Source: an uncultured Pelagibacteraceae bacterium (GTDB lineage Bacteria; Pseudomonadota; Alphaproteobacteria; Pelagibacterales; Pelagibacteraceae). From it: a DNA stretch of 64,000 nucleotides. Positions within the stretch are counted from its first letter, which is position 1, and each line of letters opens with the position of its first letter. Below the pieces are notes generated by a model. That model was not told the origin of the DNA, did no database searches, and saw only the letters and a program-made list of their open reading frames with translations. Positions 47,335-62,290 of this stretch are shown piece after piece. Location of the stretch: contig CACKCM010000003.1 in NCBI GenBank assembly GCA_902598735.1, positions 1-64,000 on the forward strand, given 5' to 3'. The translations under genes and the position numbers were made by a program.

Positions 47335-48442
47335 ATTAAAATTAATTAATTATTGGCGTATTATTGACAAAAAAATTTTTCTTGGTTTTATAATTTTATT
47401 TTGTCTTGGTTTATTTTTTTCATTTTCTTCAACCTCATCATTAGCTGGTGAAAGATTAAATAAAGACTATTATTTTTTCTTTTCAAAACATTTTTTATTT
47501 ACAATTTTGTCTTTGATAATAATGATTATAATCTCAATTATGGAAACAGAATTTTTAAAAAAAATTATAATACCGTTATTTATAATTTCTTTTATTTTTT
47601 TAGCCTTAGTTCCTTTCGTAGGTGTTGAGGTAAAAGGTTCTAAACGATGGCTTGACTTCTACATTTTTAGATTACAGCCGATTGAGGTACTCAAACCTTT
47701 TTTTATTTTATCAACTGTTAAAATTCTGACTTTAGACAAATTTCAGAATAATCAAATTAGATATTTTTTAAGCTTTTTACTTTTAACCTCAGTAATCATT
47801 CTTTTGATTGATCAACCAGATTTAGGCCAATCAATTTTGTTGATTTTTAGTTGGATAGCTACTGTATTTGTTTCTGGAGTAAGTTTATTCTATATAATTG
47901 GTTTTTTTATAGTTTTCTTTATCTCATTAATTTCTTTACTGTATTTAATGCCAGATAAATTTGGTTATATTATTAATCGATTAGTTGCTTTTGTTGATCC
48001 GACTAAAGGTGATAGATTTCAGTCTTCATCAGCTCTAGATGCAATAAAACTTGGAGGTCTTAAAGGGCAAGGAATGGGAGAGGGTGTTTTAAAAGATAGT
48101 GTGCCGGAAGCCCATACAGATTACATAATTGCAATAATATCGGAGGAATATGGATCAATTATATCTATACTTATAATTTTTATATTTTTGTATATTTCTT
48201 TTAGAATTATAAAAATTTGTGTAAATCAAGACGACCAATTAGTAAAAATTTCTCTTTGCGGACTTGCCTCATTGTTAATATTTCAAACGTTCATTCATGT
48301 AGGAGTCAATACTAGTTTATTACCAACAACTGGAATGACTTTACCTTTTCTTAGTTATGGAGGATCATCTTTAATAAGCAGCGCAATACTTGCAGGGGTA
48401 ATTCTAAATTATACAAAAAATAAAATTTTTATTAATGATTAA
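47315..48442 (+). CDS. ftsW: Septal peptidoglycan glycosyltransferase FtsW
   Basis: FtsW is the SEDS-family polymerase that, with FtsI, builds septal glycan strands from lipid II. The protein has about ten membrane helices, the KGSKRWLDF loop, LIDQPDLGQSILL, the PEAHTDYIIAIISEEYG motif and the TGMTLPFLSYGGSSLISSAI ending. I use the ATG at 47315 (MQVNIFKLKL). The longest frame starts at 47273 and would add 14 hydrophilic residues inside murD. With the chosen start the overlap with murD is 20 bp. Confidence 0.95.
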   Translation: MQVNIFKLKLINYWRIIDKKIFLGFIILFCLGLFFSFSSTSSLAGERLNKDYYFFFSKHFLFTILSLIIMIIISIMETEFLKKIIIPLFIISFIFLALVPFVGVEVKGSKRWLDFYIFRLQPIEVLKPFFILSTVKILTLDKFQNNQIRYFLSFLLLTSVIILLIDQPDLGQSILLIFSWIATVFVSGVSLFYIIGFFIVFFISLISLLYLMPDKFGYIINRLVAFVDPTKGDRFQSSSALDAIKLGGLKGQGMGEGVLKDSVPEAHTDYIIAIISEEYGSIISILIIFIFLYISFRIIKICVNQDDQLVKISLCGLASLLIFQTFIHVGVNTSLLPTTGMTLPFLSYGGSSLISSAILAGVILNYTKNKIFIND

Positions 48443-49520
48443 AAAAACAAAAGTACTAATCGTTGTTGGTGGAACTGGTGGTCATGTACTTCCAGGTTGT
48501 AACTTAGCCGAACATTTAAAGAAAGATTATGATGTGAAGGTTGTAACTGATAAACGAGGCCAACAATTTATAAAACAATTTAAGGATTTAGATATTTTAA
48601 CACTACCATCCTCGCCTATTATAAAGAGTAATATTTTTACAATTTTATACTCGTTTTTGTTTATTTTTTTTTCAATATTAAGATCGTTAATTTTTTTAAC
48701 ATTTAATAGACCTTCTGTTATCTTTGGAATGGGCGGCTACGCTTCATTTCCCATTTGTGTTGCGGGAGCCATTTTGAGAATTAAATTTGTAATTTATGAA
48801 AACAATTTAATTATAGGAAAAACAAATAAATATTTATTACCTATTACAAGAAAAGTACTTGTGTCATTTAAAGAACTTGAGGGTATTCCAAAAAAATTTA
48901 ATGGAAAGATTATAGAAATAGGAAACATAATTAAAAAAGAAATAATTAACATTCCAAAAAAAAAAACAAATATTCCTTTTCAAAAAATTAATTTACTTAT
49001 ACTTGGTGGCAGTCAGGCAGCAAAAACATTTGCTCAAATACTTCCAAATATTTTTAGCGAATGCGTTAATCAAGGTATAGATCTTAGAATTTATCAACAA
49101 TGTTTACCAAATCAAAATGAAGAGTTGAAACAATTTTATCAAAAAAAAGATATAGAATTTCAAATTTTTAATTTTAGCGAAAATATCATCGATTATTTTT
49201 TAAAGGCCAATTTAGCTATTACAAGATCTGGGTCCTCAATTTTAGCTGAATTGACAAATGCTAATATACCATTTATTTCAGTGCCTTTACCTTCTTCAGC
49301 AGATAATCATCAATTAAAAAATGCTAATTACTATAAAAGAAAAAAATTAGCTTTTTTGATTGAAGAAGTAGATCTCAAGAACAATCTTTTGTATCTAATT
49401 AAAGAAATTTATAAGAATAATTTAATTTTAGATGAAATTATTAAAAATCAAAGTCAATATTCTGACAAAAATGTCTACAACAATATTGATAAAATATTAA
49501 AAGAGTTAAGATATAAATGA
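48435..49520 (+). CDS. murG: UDP-GlcNAc-lipid I N-acetylglucosaminyltransferase
   Basis: MurG converts lipid I to lipid II at the inner face of the membrane. The GT-B enzyme shows the glycine loop VVGGTGGHVLPGCNLAEHL, VIFGMGGYASFPICVAG, the second loop LILGGSQAA, and the UDP-GlcNAc site ITRSGSSILAELTNANIPFI followed by PSSADNHQLKNA. Length 361. It overlaps ftsW by 8 bp and murC by 4 bp. An A11 run near 48956-48966 is in frame. Confidence 0.96.
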   Translation: MIKKTKVLIVVGGTGGHVLPGCNLAEHLKKDYDVKVVTDKRGQQFIKQFKDLDILTLPSSPIIKSNIFTILYSFLFIFFSILRSLIFLTFNRPSVIFGMGGYASFPICVAGAILRIKFVIYENNLIIGKTNKYLLPITRKVLVSFKELEGIPKKFNGKIIEIGNIIKKEIINIPKKKTNIPFQKINLLILGGSQAAKTFAQILPNIFSECVNQGIDLRIYQQCLPNQNEELKQFYQKKDIEFQIFNFSENIIDYFLKANLAITRSGSSILAELTNANIPFISVPLPSSADNHQLKNANYYKRKKLAFLIEEVDLKNNLLYLIKEIYKNNLILDEIIKNQSQYSDKNVYNNIDKILKELRYK

Positions 49521-50914
49521 AAAAAATTAACTTGGGTCGAAATGAGATCATACATTTTGTTGGAATAGGAGGAATAGGTATGAGTGGACTAGCTCAAGTT
49601 ATGAAAAATATGGGTTTTAAAATTCAAGGAAGCGATCAAAATAAAAATAAAAATACTAAAAGCTGTTCAAAAGTTGGTATTAAAGTTTATATTGGTCACT
49701 CTCCAAAAAACATAAAAAGCTCAACCATATTAGTGAAATCTTCTGCAATAAAAAATAATAACAATGAAATTAAGTATGCAAAAGAAAAAAAAATACCAAT
49801 TTATTCAAGAGCAGAAGTACTTGCTGACGTAGTTTCACTTAAAAAAAATATTATTATCACCGGATCTCACGGCAAAACTACTACAACTTCATTAGTATCT
49901 AAAATTTTATCTGATCAAAAACTTGATCCTACTATAATTAACGGCGGTGTGATAAATTCACTAAATAGTAATGCCAAACTGGGAAAAGGTGATTGGGCAA
50001 TTTTAGAAGCAGATGAGTCTGATGGAAGTTTTTTAAAATTACCAATTAATTATTCTATTGTTACTAATATTGATTACGAGCACATCGATTTTTATAAAAA
50101 TTTTAAAAACTTAGAAAATTCCTTTTTAAAATTTATAGAAAAAACACCACCAACAGGCAAATCAATTCTTTGCGCAGACAATAAAAATATAAAAAAATTA
50201 TTTACTAAAATTAAAAATAAGAATGTTTTAAGTTACGGTGAAAGTAGAAATGTAAATTATAGAATCTCAAATATAAGGTATAAAATAGATTATTCCATTT
50301 TTGATTTGAGCTATAAAGATCTTAGGAAAAAAAATAAAAAAATAAGAAATATTAAAGTTAAGTTATTAGGTAAACACAATGTGCTTAATGCAGCAGCAGC
50401 AGTAACCATATGTTTAAATCTTGGTGTGAGTCAAAATATAATAAAGAAATCGCTTAAAAAATTTTCTGGCGTACAAAGAAGAATGACAAAAATATTTTCA
50501 AAAAATAAAAGTGATTTTTATGACGATTACGCTCACCATCCAACTGAAATAAAATCAATTTTAGAGGGTGTTAAAAATGTTTATAAAAATAGAAAAATTA
50601 TATCTGTTTTTGAACCTCATCGTTACACGAGAGTTTTGTCATTAAAAAAAGATTTTGCTAAATCATTTATAAAATCAAACATTGTTTTACTTTGTCCAAT
50701 ATACGCCGCAGGTGAATCTAAAGACTCAAAATTTAATCTGAATGCATTTGCAAAATTAATATCTAAATTATCAAAAACCCAAGTAATTTTAATTAAAAAT
50801 TACAATGAATTAAAAATATTTTTTAAAAAAAATTTAATTAATAACGAAATCATTATAGGCATGGGTGCCGGTTTAATATCAAAATACATGAGAGAGTTAA
50901 AAACTGAATTATGA
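49517..50914 (+). CDS. murC: UDP-N-acetylmuramate-L-alanine ligase
   Basis: MurC adds the first residue, L-Ala, to UDP-MurNAc. Blocks are IHFVGIGGIGMSGLAQVM, the ATP loop ITGSHGKTTTTSL, LEADESDGSF, TNIDYEHIDFYKNF, and the C-terminal DDYAHHPTEIK and FEPHRYTR. Length 465 is normal. It is placed between murG and murB with 4-bp overlaps on both sides. Confidence 0.97.
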   Translation: MKKINLGRNEIIHFVGIGGIGMSGLAQVMKNMGFKIQGSDQNKNKNTKSCSKVGIKVYIGHSPKNIKSSTILVKSSAIKNNNNEIKYAKEKKIPIYSRAEVLADVVSLKKNIIITGSHGKTTTTSLVSKILSDQKLDPTIINGGVINSLNSNAKLGKGDWAILEADESDGSFLKLPINYSIVTNIDYEHIDFYKNFKNLENSFLKFIEKTPPTGKSILCADNKNIKKLFTKIKNKNVLSYGESRNVNYRISNIRYKIDYSIFDLSYKDLRKKNKKIRNIKVKLLGKHNVLNAAAAVTICLNLGVSQNIIKKSLKKFSGVQRRMTKIFSKNKSDFYDDYAHHPTEIKSILEGVKNVYKNRKIISVFEPHRYTRVLSLKKDFAKSFIKSNIVLLCPIYAAGESKDSKFNLNAFAKLISKLSKTQVILIKNYNELKIFFKKNLINNEIIIGMGAGLISKYMRELKTEL

Positions 50915-51816
50915 GTTCAAGTATAGATATTTTAAATAAATTTCAAAAGAATATTTCAACAAACGCTCAACTTTCCAAGTATAGTTGGTTTAATCTTGGA
51001 GGGCCTGCTGAATACTTGTTTAAACCAGAAAATAAAGGTCAATTAATCGAATTTTTAAAAATTAACAGAGAAAATAAATTAAGAATTACTATTCTTGGAG
51101 CAGGTTCAAACACACTTATCAGAGATAAAGGTATTAAAGGTGTTGTTATGAAGCTTGGTAAAAATTTTTCGTTTATAAAATTGATTGAAAAAGATGTTAT
51201 GGAAGTAGGAGCTGCTACCCTCGATCGTAAAATTTCTAATTTTGCTAAAGATAATGGTATAGGAAATTTTGAATTCTTATCTTGTATACCAGGCTCAATA
51301 GGTGGTTCGGTTATTATGAACAGCGGTTGTTATGATAATGACATTTCAAAAGTTTTAATTTCTTTAAAAGCAATAGATATAAATAACTGTAGAGAGATAG
51401 AAATACCAAGAGAAGAAATTAATTTTTTTTACAGAGGAAGTGATTTACAAAATGGAATAATAATTACGTCAATAAGATTAAAAGGCAAAATTGAGCCAAA
51501 AAGTAAAATTGAAATAAAACAAAGGGAACTTATAGAGAGAAAAAAATTATCTCAACCTAGCCAAATAAAAACATGCGGGAGCACATTTAAAAATTTTAGT
51601 AATGAAAAAAAAGCATGGCAATTAATTAAGGAGACCGGTTGCGATAAATTCAAAGAGGGAGATGCTGCTATTTCAAAGAAACATTGCAATTTTTTTGTTA
51701 ACAACGGAAATGCAAAATCGTCTGATATAGAAAAATTAATAAATAAAGTCAAAAAAACAGTTATAGATAAAACTGGAGTTAGTCTCGAATTAGAGATTAA
51801 AATTATCGGTGAGTAA
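50911..51816 (+). CDS. murB: UDP-N-acetylenolpyruvoylglucosamine reductase
   Basis: MurB reduces UDP-GlcNAc-enolpyruvate to UDP-MurNAc using FAD and NADPH. It is a type II MurB (about 300 residues): SKYSWFNLGGPAEYLFKP, the FAD-binding ILGAGSNTLIRDKGIKGVVM, IPGSIGGSVIMNSGCY, and the catalytic Ser in KTCGSTFKNF are seen. It overlaps ddl by 8 bp. Confidence 0.96.
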   Translation: MSSSIDILNKFQKNISTNAQLSKYSWFNLGGPAEYLFKPENKGQLIEFLKINRENKLRITILGAGSNTLIRDKGIKGVVMKLGKNFSFIKLIEKDVMEVGAATLDRKISNFAKDNGIGNFEFLSCIPGSIGGSVIMNSGCYDNDISKVLISLKAIDINNCREIEIPREEINFFYRGSDLQNGIIITSIRLKGKIEPKSKIEIKQRELIERKKLSQPSQIKTCGSTFKNFSNEKKAWQLIKETGCDKFKEGDAAISKKHCNFFVNNGNAKSSDIEKLINKVKKTVIDKTGVSLELEIKIIGE

Positions 51817-52744
51817 AAAATTTAAAAAAGTTTTAGTGGTACTAGGAGGAACTTCAGGAGAGAGAGCAGTAAGTCTTGATAGTGGAAAAGCCTGCATAAA
51901 TGCTTTAAGGAAAAAAAAATATATTGTAACGTCTCTTGATCCAAAATTTAAAAAATTAAAATTAATTGATAAAAAAAAAACTGATGTAATTTTTAATGCT
52001 TTGCATGGAAAAGACGGAGAAGATGGAGTGGCACAAAGTTTTTTTGAAAATTTAAGAATTCCATATACTCATTCTGGCGTCCTAAGTTCATTTAATTCTA
52101 TGAATAAAGCTATTTCCAAAAAAATTTTTATTCAGAGAAAAATTTTAACCCCCAAATATTTTTCTATTTCCAAAAATGAAAATAAAGAAAATAAAATATT
52201 TAAAATATTAAAAAAAATAAAAATTAATTTTCCAGTAGTTATAAAACCTATTAATGAAGGATCAAGCCTTGGCGTAAAAATTGCAAAAAATATTTTTGAA
52301 TTAAAAAAATTTACTAAAGCTTTATTCAAAAAGTATGAGCAATTAATAATTGAACAATATATTGCTGGTCAAGAAATCCAGGTTGCAGTTCTAAATCATA
52401 AAGCATTAGGAGCCATCGAATTAATCCCTAAAAGACCTTTTTATGATTATAAAGCTAAATATACAAAGTCAGCCAAAACACAACATGTGATGCCAGCAAG
52501 ATTAAAAAAAAAAGCATACTCAAAAGTTTTAAGAATAGCTGAAACAGCTCATAAAGCTTTATCATGTAAAGGAGTTACAAGAGCAGATTTTAAATATTTT
52601 AAAAATAATTTTTATCTTTTAGAAATCAATACTCAACCTGGTATGACCAATCTATCTTTAGTGCCTGAGATAGCTAAATATCGAGGCATAGATTTTCCAA
52701 AATTAGTTGAAAAAATTTTATTAGACGCAAGCATCAATAGATGA
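51809..52744 (+). CDS. ddl: D-alanine-D-alanine ligase
   Basis: Ddl makes the D-Ala-D-Ala dipeptide used by the MurF half of the fused ligase. It starts with GTG. The ATP-grasp enzyme has VLGGTSGERAVSLDSGKAC, FNALHGKDGEDGVAQSFFE, PVVIKPINEGSSLGVKI, the RADF segment and the LEINTQPGMTNLSLVPE metal site. Length 311. In the family the omega-loop residue Tyr marks D-Ala use; the FYDYKAKY segment supplies it. Confidence 0.96.
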   Translation: MSKKFKKVLVVLGGTSGERAVSLDSGKACINALRKKKYIVTSLDPKFKKLKLIDKKKTDVIFNALHGKDGEDGVAQSFFENLRIPYTHSGVLSSFNSMNKAISKKIFIQRKILTPKYFSISKNENKENKIFKILKKIKINFPVVIKPINEGSSLGVKIAKNIFELKKFTKALFKKYEQLIIEQYIAGQEIQVAVLNHKALGAIELIPKRPFYDYKAKYTKSAKTQHVMPARLKKKAYSKVLRIAETAHKALSCKGVTRADFKYFKNNFYLLEINTQPGMTNLSLVPEIAKYRGIDFPKLVEKILLDASINR

Positions 52745-53400
52745 AGAAACGATTTTTAATTGCTTTAGTTTTATTATTATTACTTAGCACTTACAATGTT
52801 CAGAATAATTTTAGTTTATTCAAAAACTTAAACATAAGTGAAATTATTGTAGAAAATAATCTTATTGTAGAAGAAAAAAGAGTTAAAAAAAAGCTAGATT
52901 ACCTTTATCAAGAAAATCTTTTCTTGTTAAATTTGAAAAAAATTGAGACTAAAATTAATGATATTGATTTCATTGAAAGTTTTGAGATTAAAAAGATATA
53001 TCCTAATAAAATAAAGATAAAAATATTTGAAAAAACACCAATTGTAATTTTACAAAATAAAAAAGAAAAAAAATATTTCACAAATAAAGAAGACACCATC
53101 AATTTTTTTGAATTAGATAAATTTGAAGGTTTGCCCATTGTTTTTGGCGATAAAAAAAACTTTCAAGTTTTCTATAATGATTTAAAAAATATTAATTTTC
53201 CAATTTCAGAAATAAAAGTATTTTACTTATTTGAATCAAAAAGATGGGATTTAGTAACAAATAATAATCAAACTATTAAATTACCAATTAAAAATTATAT
53301 AAAAAGCCTTCAAAATTTTGTAAACTTGAAAAATCAATCTATTTTTCAAAAATACAAAATTTTTGATTATAGAATTAGTGATCAATTAATCCTAAAATAA
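52741..53400 (+). CDS. ftsQ: Cell division protein FtsQ (short form)
   Basis: FtsQ is a single-pass divisome scaffold. The 219-residue protein has a membrane helix at residues 4-20, a POTRA-type domain (SEIIVENNLIVEEKRVKKKL to KIKIFEKTPIVIL, about 30-105), and a beta domain. The IYPNKIKIKIFEKTPIVIL strand pair is typical. It is shorter than most alphaproteobacterial FtsQ because the cytosolic N-terminus is almost absent. It overlaps ddl by 4 bp and precedes the FtsA-like gene by 3 bp. Confidence 0.9.
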   Translation: MKKRFLIALVLLLLLSTYNVQNNFSLFKNLNISEIIVENNLIVEEKRVKKKLDYLYQENLFLLNLKKIETKINDIDFIESFEIKKIYPNKIKIKIFEKTPIVILQNKKEKKYFTNKEDTINFFELDKFEGLPIVFGDKKNFQVFYNDLKNINFPISEIKVFYLFESKRWDLVTNNNQTIKLPIKNYIKSLQNFVNLKNQSIFQKYKIFDYRISDQLILK

Positions 53401-53403
53401 ATT

Positions 53404-54600
53404 ATGCAAATAAACTCTCCAAGTCTTTTTATTGAAATAAATAATTTGGAATTTATATTCATTGTTATTGAGAGCACAGAAGATAATAATTATAATTTAA
53501 TTTATAAAAACTTTGTACCAATTCAGGGTTTCAAAAAAAATAAAATTATTAATTATGATATAGTCCAAGATATATTTCAGAAAAATATCTATTTCATTGA
53601 GCAAAAATTTAAAATTATATTTAATGAAGTAGTAATTATTTTGGATAATTTTGATTGCTCGGTAATCAACTTTTCTGGTTTTAAAAAACTAAATGGTTCT
53701 CAACTTGTTAAAGAAAATATTACATATATTTTAAACTCTTCAAAATCAAAGATTGATGAAGCTGAAAAAGATAAAACTATATTACATATATTCAATTCTA
53801 AATTTATTCTTGATAATAAAACAATTGATAATTTACCTATCGGACTATTTGGAAATTTTTACTCTCAGGAACTCTCTTTCTATTTAATTAATAAAAACGA
53901 TTATAAAAATATACAAAACATTTTAAACAATTGTAATTTAAGTATCAAAAAAATTTTTTCAAAAAACTTTATAGAGGGTGTGAAAATTATTAATGAAAAT
54001 TCTAATTTAGATACTTTTTTTAGAATAAATATTGATAAAAATAATTCTCAAATTATTTTTTTTGAAAACGCTTCCCTTAAATTTGTTCAAAATTTTAATT
54101 TTGGTACAGAAATTATTACTAATGATATCTCTAAAATGATTGGATTAAAAAATGAAATGGTAAAAGATATTTTGCAGAACTCTGATTTTACTAAAGACGA
54201 TTTAGACTCAGAAAACATTGAGGAAAAGTTTTTTAACAAAGTTAAGTACAGAAAGATAAGAAAAAATTTAATTTTAGAAATAGCAAAAGCAAGAATACAA
54301 GAATTTTCAGAACTGATACTGACAAAAAATACTAATTTAAATAGTTTTTTGAGAAAAGAAGTGTCAGTATTTTTCAATATAAAAAATAGATTTAATTTTA
54401 AATGTTTAGATGAAAATTTTAAATTATACTTTTCTTATGGCAATAAACTTAAATTTAATTTTTTAGAGGAAAGTGCTTTTGAAGATCTCTATTTTAATGC
54501 TAATTCAATAGTTCAATATGGGTGGAAAAAAGAAGCGGTGCCAATTGTTAAAGAAAAAAAGTCTTTAATAGCTAGATTCTTTAACATTTTTTCTCAATAA
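53404..54600 (+). CDS. ftsA: Divergent FtsA-like protein lacking nucleotide-binding motifs
   Basis: Position after ftsQ, length 398 and local similarities identify FtsA, the actin-like membrane tether of FtsZ. ILHIFNSKFILDNKTIDNLP matches the FtsA ILHVLPQEYIVDG region, and NFGTEIITNDISKMIGLK matches the GG-x-HITNDI-x-GL region. The last 16 residues (383-398, SLIARFFNIFSQ at the end) form an amphipathic helix like the FtsA membrane-targeting tail. Both phosphate loops are lost: the first DIGT loop reads IEINNLE (10-16) and the second DIGGGTTD reads NIDKNNSQ (209-216). ATP binding is therefore doubtful. It is followed directly by lpxC, with no ftsZ between. Confidence 0.82.
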   Translation: MQINSPSLFIEINNLEFIFIVIESTEDNNYNLIYKNFVPIQGFKKNKIINYDIVQDIFQKNIYFIEQKFKIIFNEVVIILDNFDCSVINFSGFKKLNGSQLVKENITYILNSSKSKIDEAEKDKTILHIFNSKFILDNKTIDNLPIGLFGNFYSQELSFYLINKNDYKNIQNILNNCNLSIKKIFSKNFIEGVKIINENSNLDTFFRINIDKNNSQIIFFENASLKFVQNFNFGTEIITNDISKMIGLKNEMVKDILQNSDFTKDDLDSENIEEKFFNKVKYRKIRKNLILEIAKARIQEFSELILTKNTNLNSFLRKEVSVFFNIKNRFNFKCLDENFKLYFSYGNKLKFNFLEESAFEDLYFNANSIVQYGWKKEAVPIVKEKKSLIARFFNIFSQ

Positions 54601-54665
54601 TTTTTGTTATTTTCAGAAACATTAGTTGTCTTAAGAGAAGATGATTTTTTAGGTATAAAACGTCG

Positions 54666-55592
54666 ATGTTAAAAATTTATCAGCAAACTATAAAAAAATC
54701 AGTAAATTTTGAGGGGGTCGGACTTCATACTGGAAAAAAATCTAATATTAAAATTTTACCAGGAAAAGTAGACGAAGGAATAATTTTCAAAAGAATTGAT
54801 TTACCTGAACATAACATAGTTCAGGCTAGCTATAAAAATGTCACTTCAGCAAAATTATGCACAACTTTGGAAAACGAACATGGAGTTAAAGTTTCAACTG
54901 TAGAACATCTCCTAGCTGCATTATATATTGCAGAAATAGATAATGCTATAATTGAGATTGACAATGAAGAGATCCCAATAATGGATGGATCTGCTAAAGA
55001 ATTCTTAAAAACTCTTCGTTATTCTGAAATAAAAATTTTAAATAAAAAAAGAAAGTACTTAGAAATTTTAGAAAAAATAGAATTAAGTGATGGAAAAAGG
55101 AAAATATCTATTGAGCCAAGCAAGCAATCTTTCCAAGTTGATTTTCAGTTGAGTTATGAAAATAAAGTAATCGGTAATCAAAAAAATTGTGTAAATTTTC
55201 AATCAGACAACCTAGATGACATCAAGGAGTCTAGAACTTTTTGTTTATTTGAAGATATTAAAAAAATCAAAAAAGCAGGTTTAGCCAAAGGTGGTTCTCT
55301 TGAAAATGCAATAGTTGTAGAAAAAGATAAAGTGCTTAATAAAGATGGCTTAAGAAACAACAAAGAATTTGTTAATCACAAAATTTTGGATCTAGTAGGA
55401 GACTTTATACTGTCTGGAGGCAGAGTGTTGGGAAAAGTAACTTGTGTTCAAGGTGGTCATGAGTTAACAAACACCTTCTTAAGAAAAATTTTTACTTCCA
55501 AAAATGCATATAAAAGTGCTGAGTTAGAAGATATTATCTTAAAAAAAAATACTAGGACCAACTCACCAATAGGGCTTGTTGTAAACGCTTAA
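54666..55592 (+). CDS. lpxC: UDP-3-O-acyl-N-acetylglucosamine deacetylase
   Basis: LpxC performs the committed step of lipid A synthesis, so the cell makes lipopolysaccharide. The zinc ligands H81, H238 and D242 (VEHLLAAL and NHKILDLVGD) and the catalytic base Glu next to H81 are present, as is H265 in GGHELTN. Length 308. The 65-bp gap from ftsA is one of the largest inside the cluster and could hold a secondary promoter; I see no clear one. Confidence 0.97.
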   Translation: MLKIYQQTIKKSVNFEGVGLHTGKKSNIKILPGKVDEGIIFKRIDLPEHNIVQASYKNVTSAKLCTTLENEHGVKVSTVEHLLAALYIAEIDNAIIEIDNEEIPIMDGSAKEFLKTLRYSEIKILNKKRKYLEILEKIELSDGKRKISIEPSKQSFQVDFQLSYENKVIGNQKNCVNFQSDNLDDIKESRTFCLFEDIKKIKKAGLAKGGSLENAIVVEKDKVLNKDGLRNNKEFVNHKILDLVGDFILSGGRVLGKVTCVQGGHELTNTFLRKIFTSKNAYKSAELEDIILKKNTRTNSPIGLVVNA

Positions 55593-55637
55593 TTTTTAAC
55601 ATATTAATTTTTATATTATCTGTTATTAATTTCGGTT

Positions 55638-60201
<4,564 letters not shown>

Positions 60202-60214
<13 letters not shown>

Positions 60215-62262
60215 TTAAGCATTTTGTTTTTTCTATATCTATCCCAACCAGGACTTCTATACTCTTCATCAAATTCTATCGAATTATCCTGATTAAATTC
60301 AAAGTCATCTTGCTCGGCTGTCGCTATTTCATTTTTTTCTACACTTTTATCAGGTATTTCATTTATAAAACGAGAAGGTAGCGCATCTATCCAATCACCA
60401 TGATAAGCGCGCTTCATTGCAAAAGACAAATAAGCTTCCTTTTTTGCTCTGGTTATTCCGACATAAGCCAATCGTCTCTCTTCCTCTAAAGCAAAATCTC
60501 CTTTTTCTTCCAAAGACTTTTGATGAGGAAATAGCCCTTCCTCCCATCCAGGAAGAAAAACAACGTCAAATTCTAAACCTTTTGCTGCGTGCATAGTCAT
60601 AAGATTTATTTTTGCTCCTTCCCATTCTTGATCAATTGAAGTGGCTAATGCGACATGTTCTAAAAAACTTTGTAAATTTTCGTAATCCTGCATTGCTCTA
60701 ATAAGTTCTTTCAAATTTTCTAATCTATTTTCATTTTCTAAATCTTTTTTATTTTTGAGCACTGATGAATATCCAGACTCATCAAGAACTAATTTTAATA
60801 AGTCATAATGTTTCATTTTTAAACAATCTCTTCGCCATTTATGGATCATATTAATTAATTGGTTAAGCGTTGTTTTAATTTTTGGTTTAAATTTTCCTTC
60901 TTCAATAATCTTTATTATCGAGTCTTCTAAACACAAATTATTATTTTTTCCATAAGTGTATATTTGGTTGAGTGTACTCTCACCAATTCCTTTTTTTGGG
61001 GACCCAATTACTCTTTCTAAAGCTAAATCATCAAATTTTTGATTGATAATTCTTAAATAAGATACTGCATCTTTAATTTCAGCTCTTTCATAAAATTTTA
61101 TACCACCCAGTACTCTATATCCTATTCCAACTTGAAGAAACCTTTCTTCAAATTCTCTAGTTTGATAAATAGCTCTAACTAATATTGAAACATCATTTAA
61201 AGAATATTTACTCTTTATTTTCTTCTCAATGATATCACTTATACCTTGAGCTTCGTCTTTGCCGGTTCTATAACAATTTAGTTTTACTAATTCTCCTTGA
61301 CTTGCAGAAGACCATAATTTTTTTCCAACTCTACTTAAATTGTTAGAAATTAAATGAGAAGCTGTATCTAAAATATTTTTTGTAGATCTATAATTCTGTT
61401 CAAGTTTAAATACTTTACAGTTTTTATATATCTGATCGAAGGTTAGAAAATTTTTAATTTCTGCGCCTCTCCAACTATAAATTGATTGATCATCATCACC
61501 AACGCAACATATGTTTTGATTATTATTAACTAACAAATTAAGCCACTTATTTTGAATAAAATTTGTATCTTGAAATTCATCTACTAAAATATATTTAAAA
61601 TTATTATGATATATTTGCTTTATATCCTCATGTTCTTCAAATAATTTAACGCAAAAAAGAATTAAGTCACCAAAATCAAATGCATTTAAATCTTTGGTCT
61701 TAGCTTGATAAATTTCATAAACTTTTAAAATTGCTTTGATAATAGTGCCCGATTTTTCTAATTTTACATCTTTTGGTAATTGACCTTTGTTTTTCCACTG
61801 ATCGATATGATATAATATTAATTGTGGTGAAAATTTTTTTGCATCCAAATCTTCTGCTTTTACTATATTTCTAATTAATTTTTTCTGATCGTCTGTATCT
61901 ATAATCGTAAAATTGCTTCTATAGCCAAGAGCCTCTGCATGTTTCCTCAAAAATTTAACGCTAATAGAGTGAAAAGTACCAAGCCAAGGTATAGCATTTG
62001 AACTACCTTTAATATGTTGAAGTACCCTATTTTGCATTTCTTTTGCAGCCTTATTTGTAAAAGTCACACATAATATTTGATTAGAAAAAGCTTTCTTTTG
62101 ATTAATGATATGTATCAACCTAGTTGTCAAAACCTTAGTTTTTCCCGAACCAGCTCCAGCAACAATTAGGTTGGGTCCTTCGGTGCTAAGTACCGCATCT
62201 TTTTGTTCTTTGTTAAGGTTTTCAATTAGTTTATCTATGTTATTCATACTTAAATTTTTCAT
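60202..62262 (-). CDS. uvrD: UvrD/PcrA-family DNA helicase
   Basis: A 3'-5' superfamily 1A helicase acting in excision repair, mismatch repair and removal of blocked replication complexes. Motifs are the Q-motif NKEQKDAV, motif I VAGAGSGKTKVL, Ia FTNKAAKEM, II VDEFQDTN, III DDQSIYSWRGA, IV LEQNYRST, V MTMHAAKGLEFDVVF and VI YVGITRAKKEAYL. At 686 residues it is slightly short of E. coli UvrD (720). A second in-frame ATG at 62247 is an equally possible start. Confidence 0.96.
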
Positions 62263-62290
62263 TTATATACTAGTTATAAAAATAAAAAAC

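Noticed and set aside
62105..62290. N-terminal extension of the AsmA-like gene
   Set aside because: The extra 62 codons lie antisense to the helicase motif I region of uvrD and do not look like a signal or a domain. The ATG at 62291 gives a sensible membrane anchor start.
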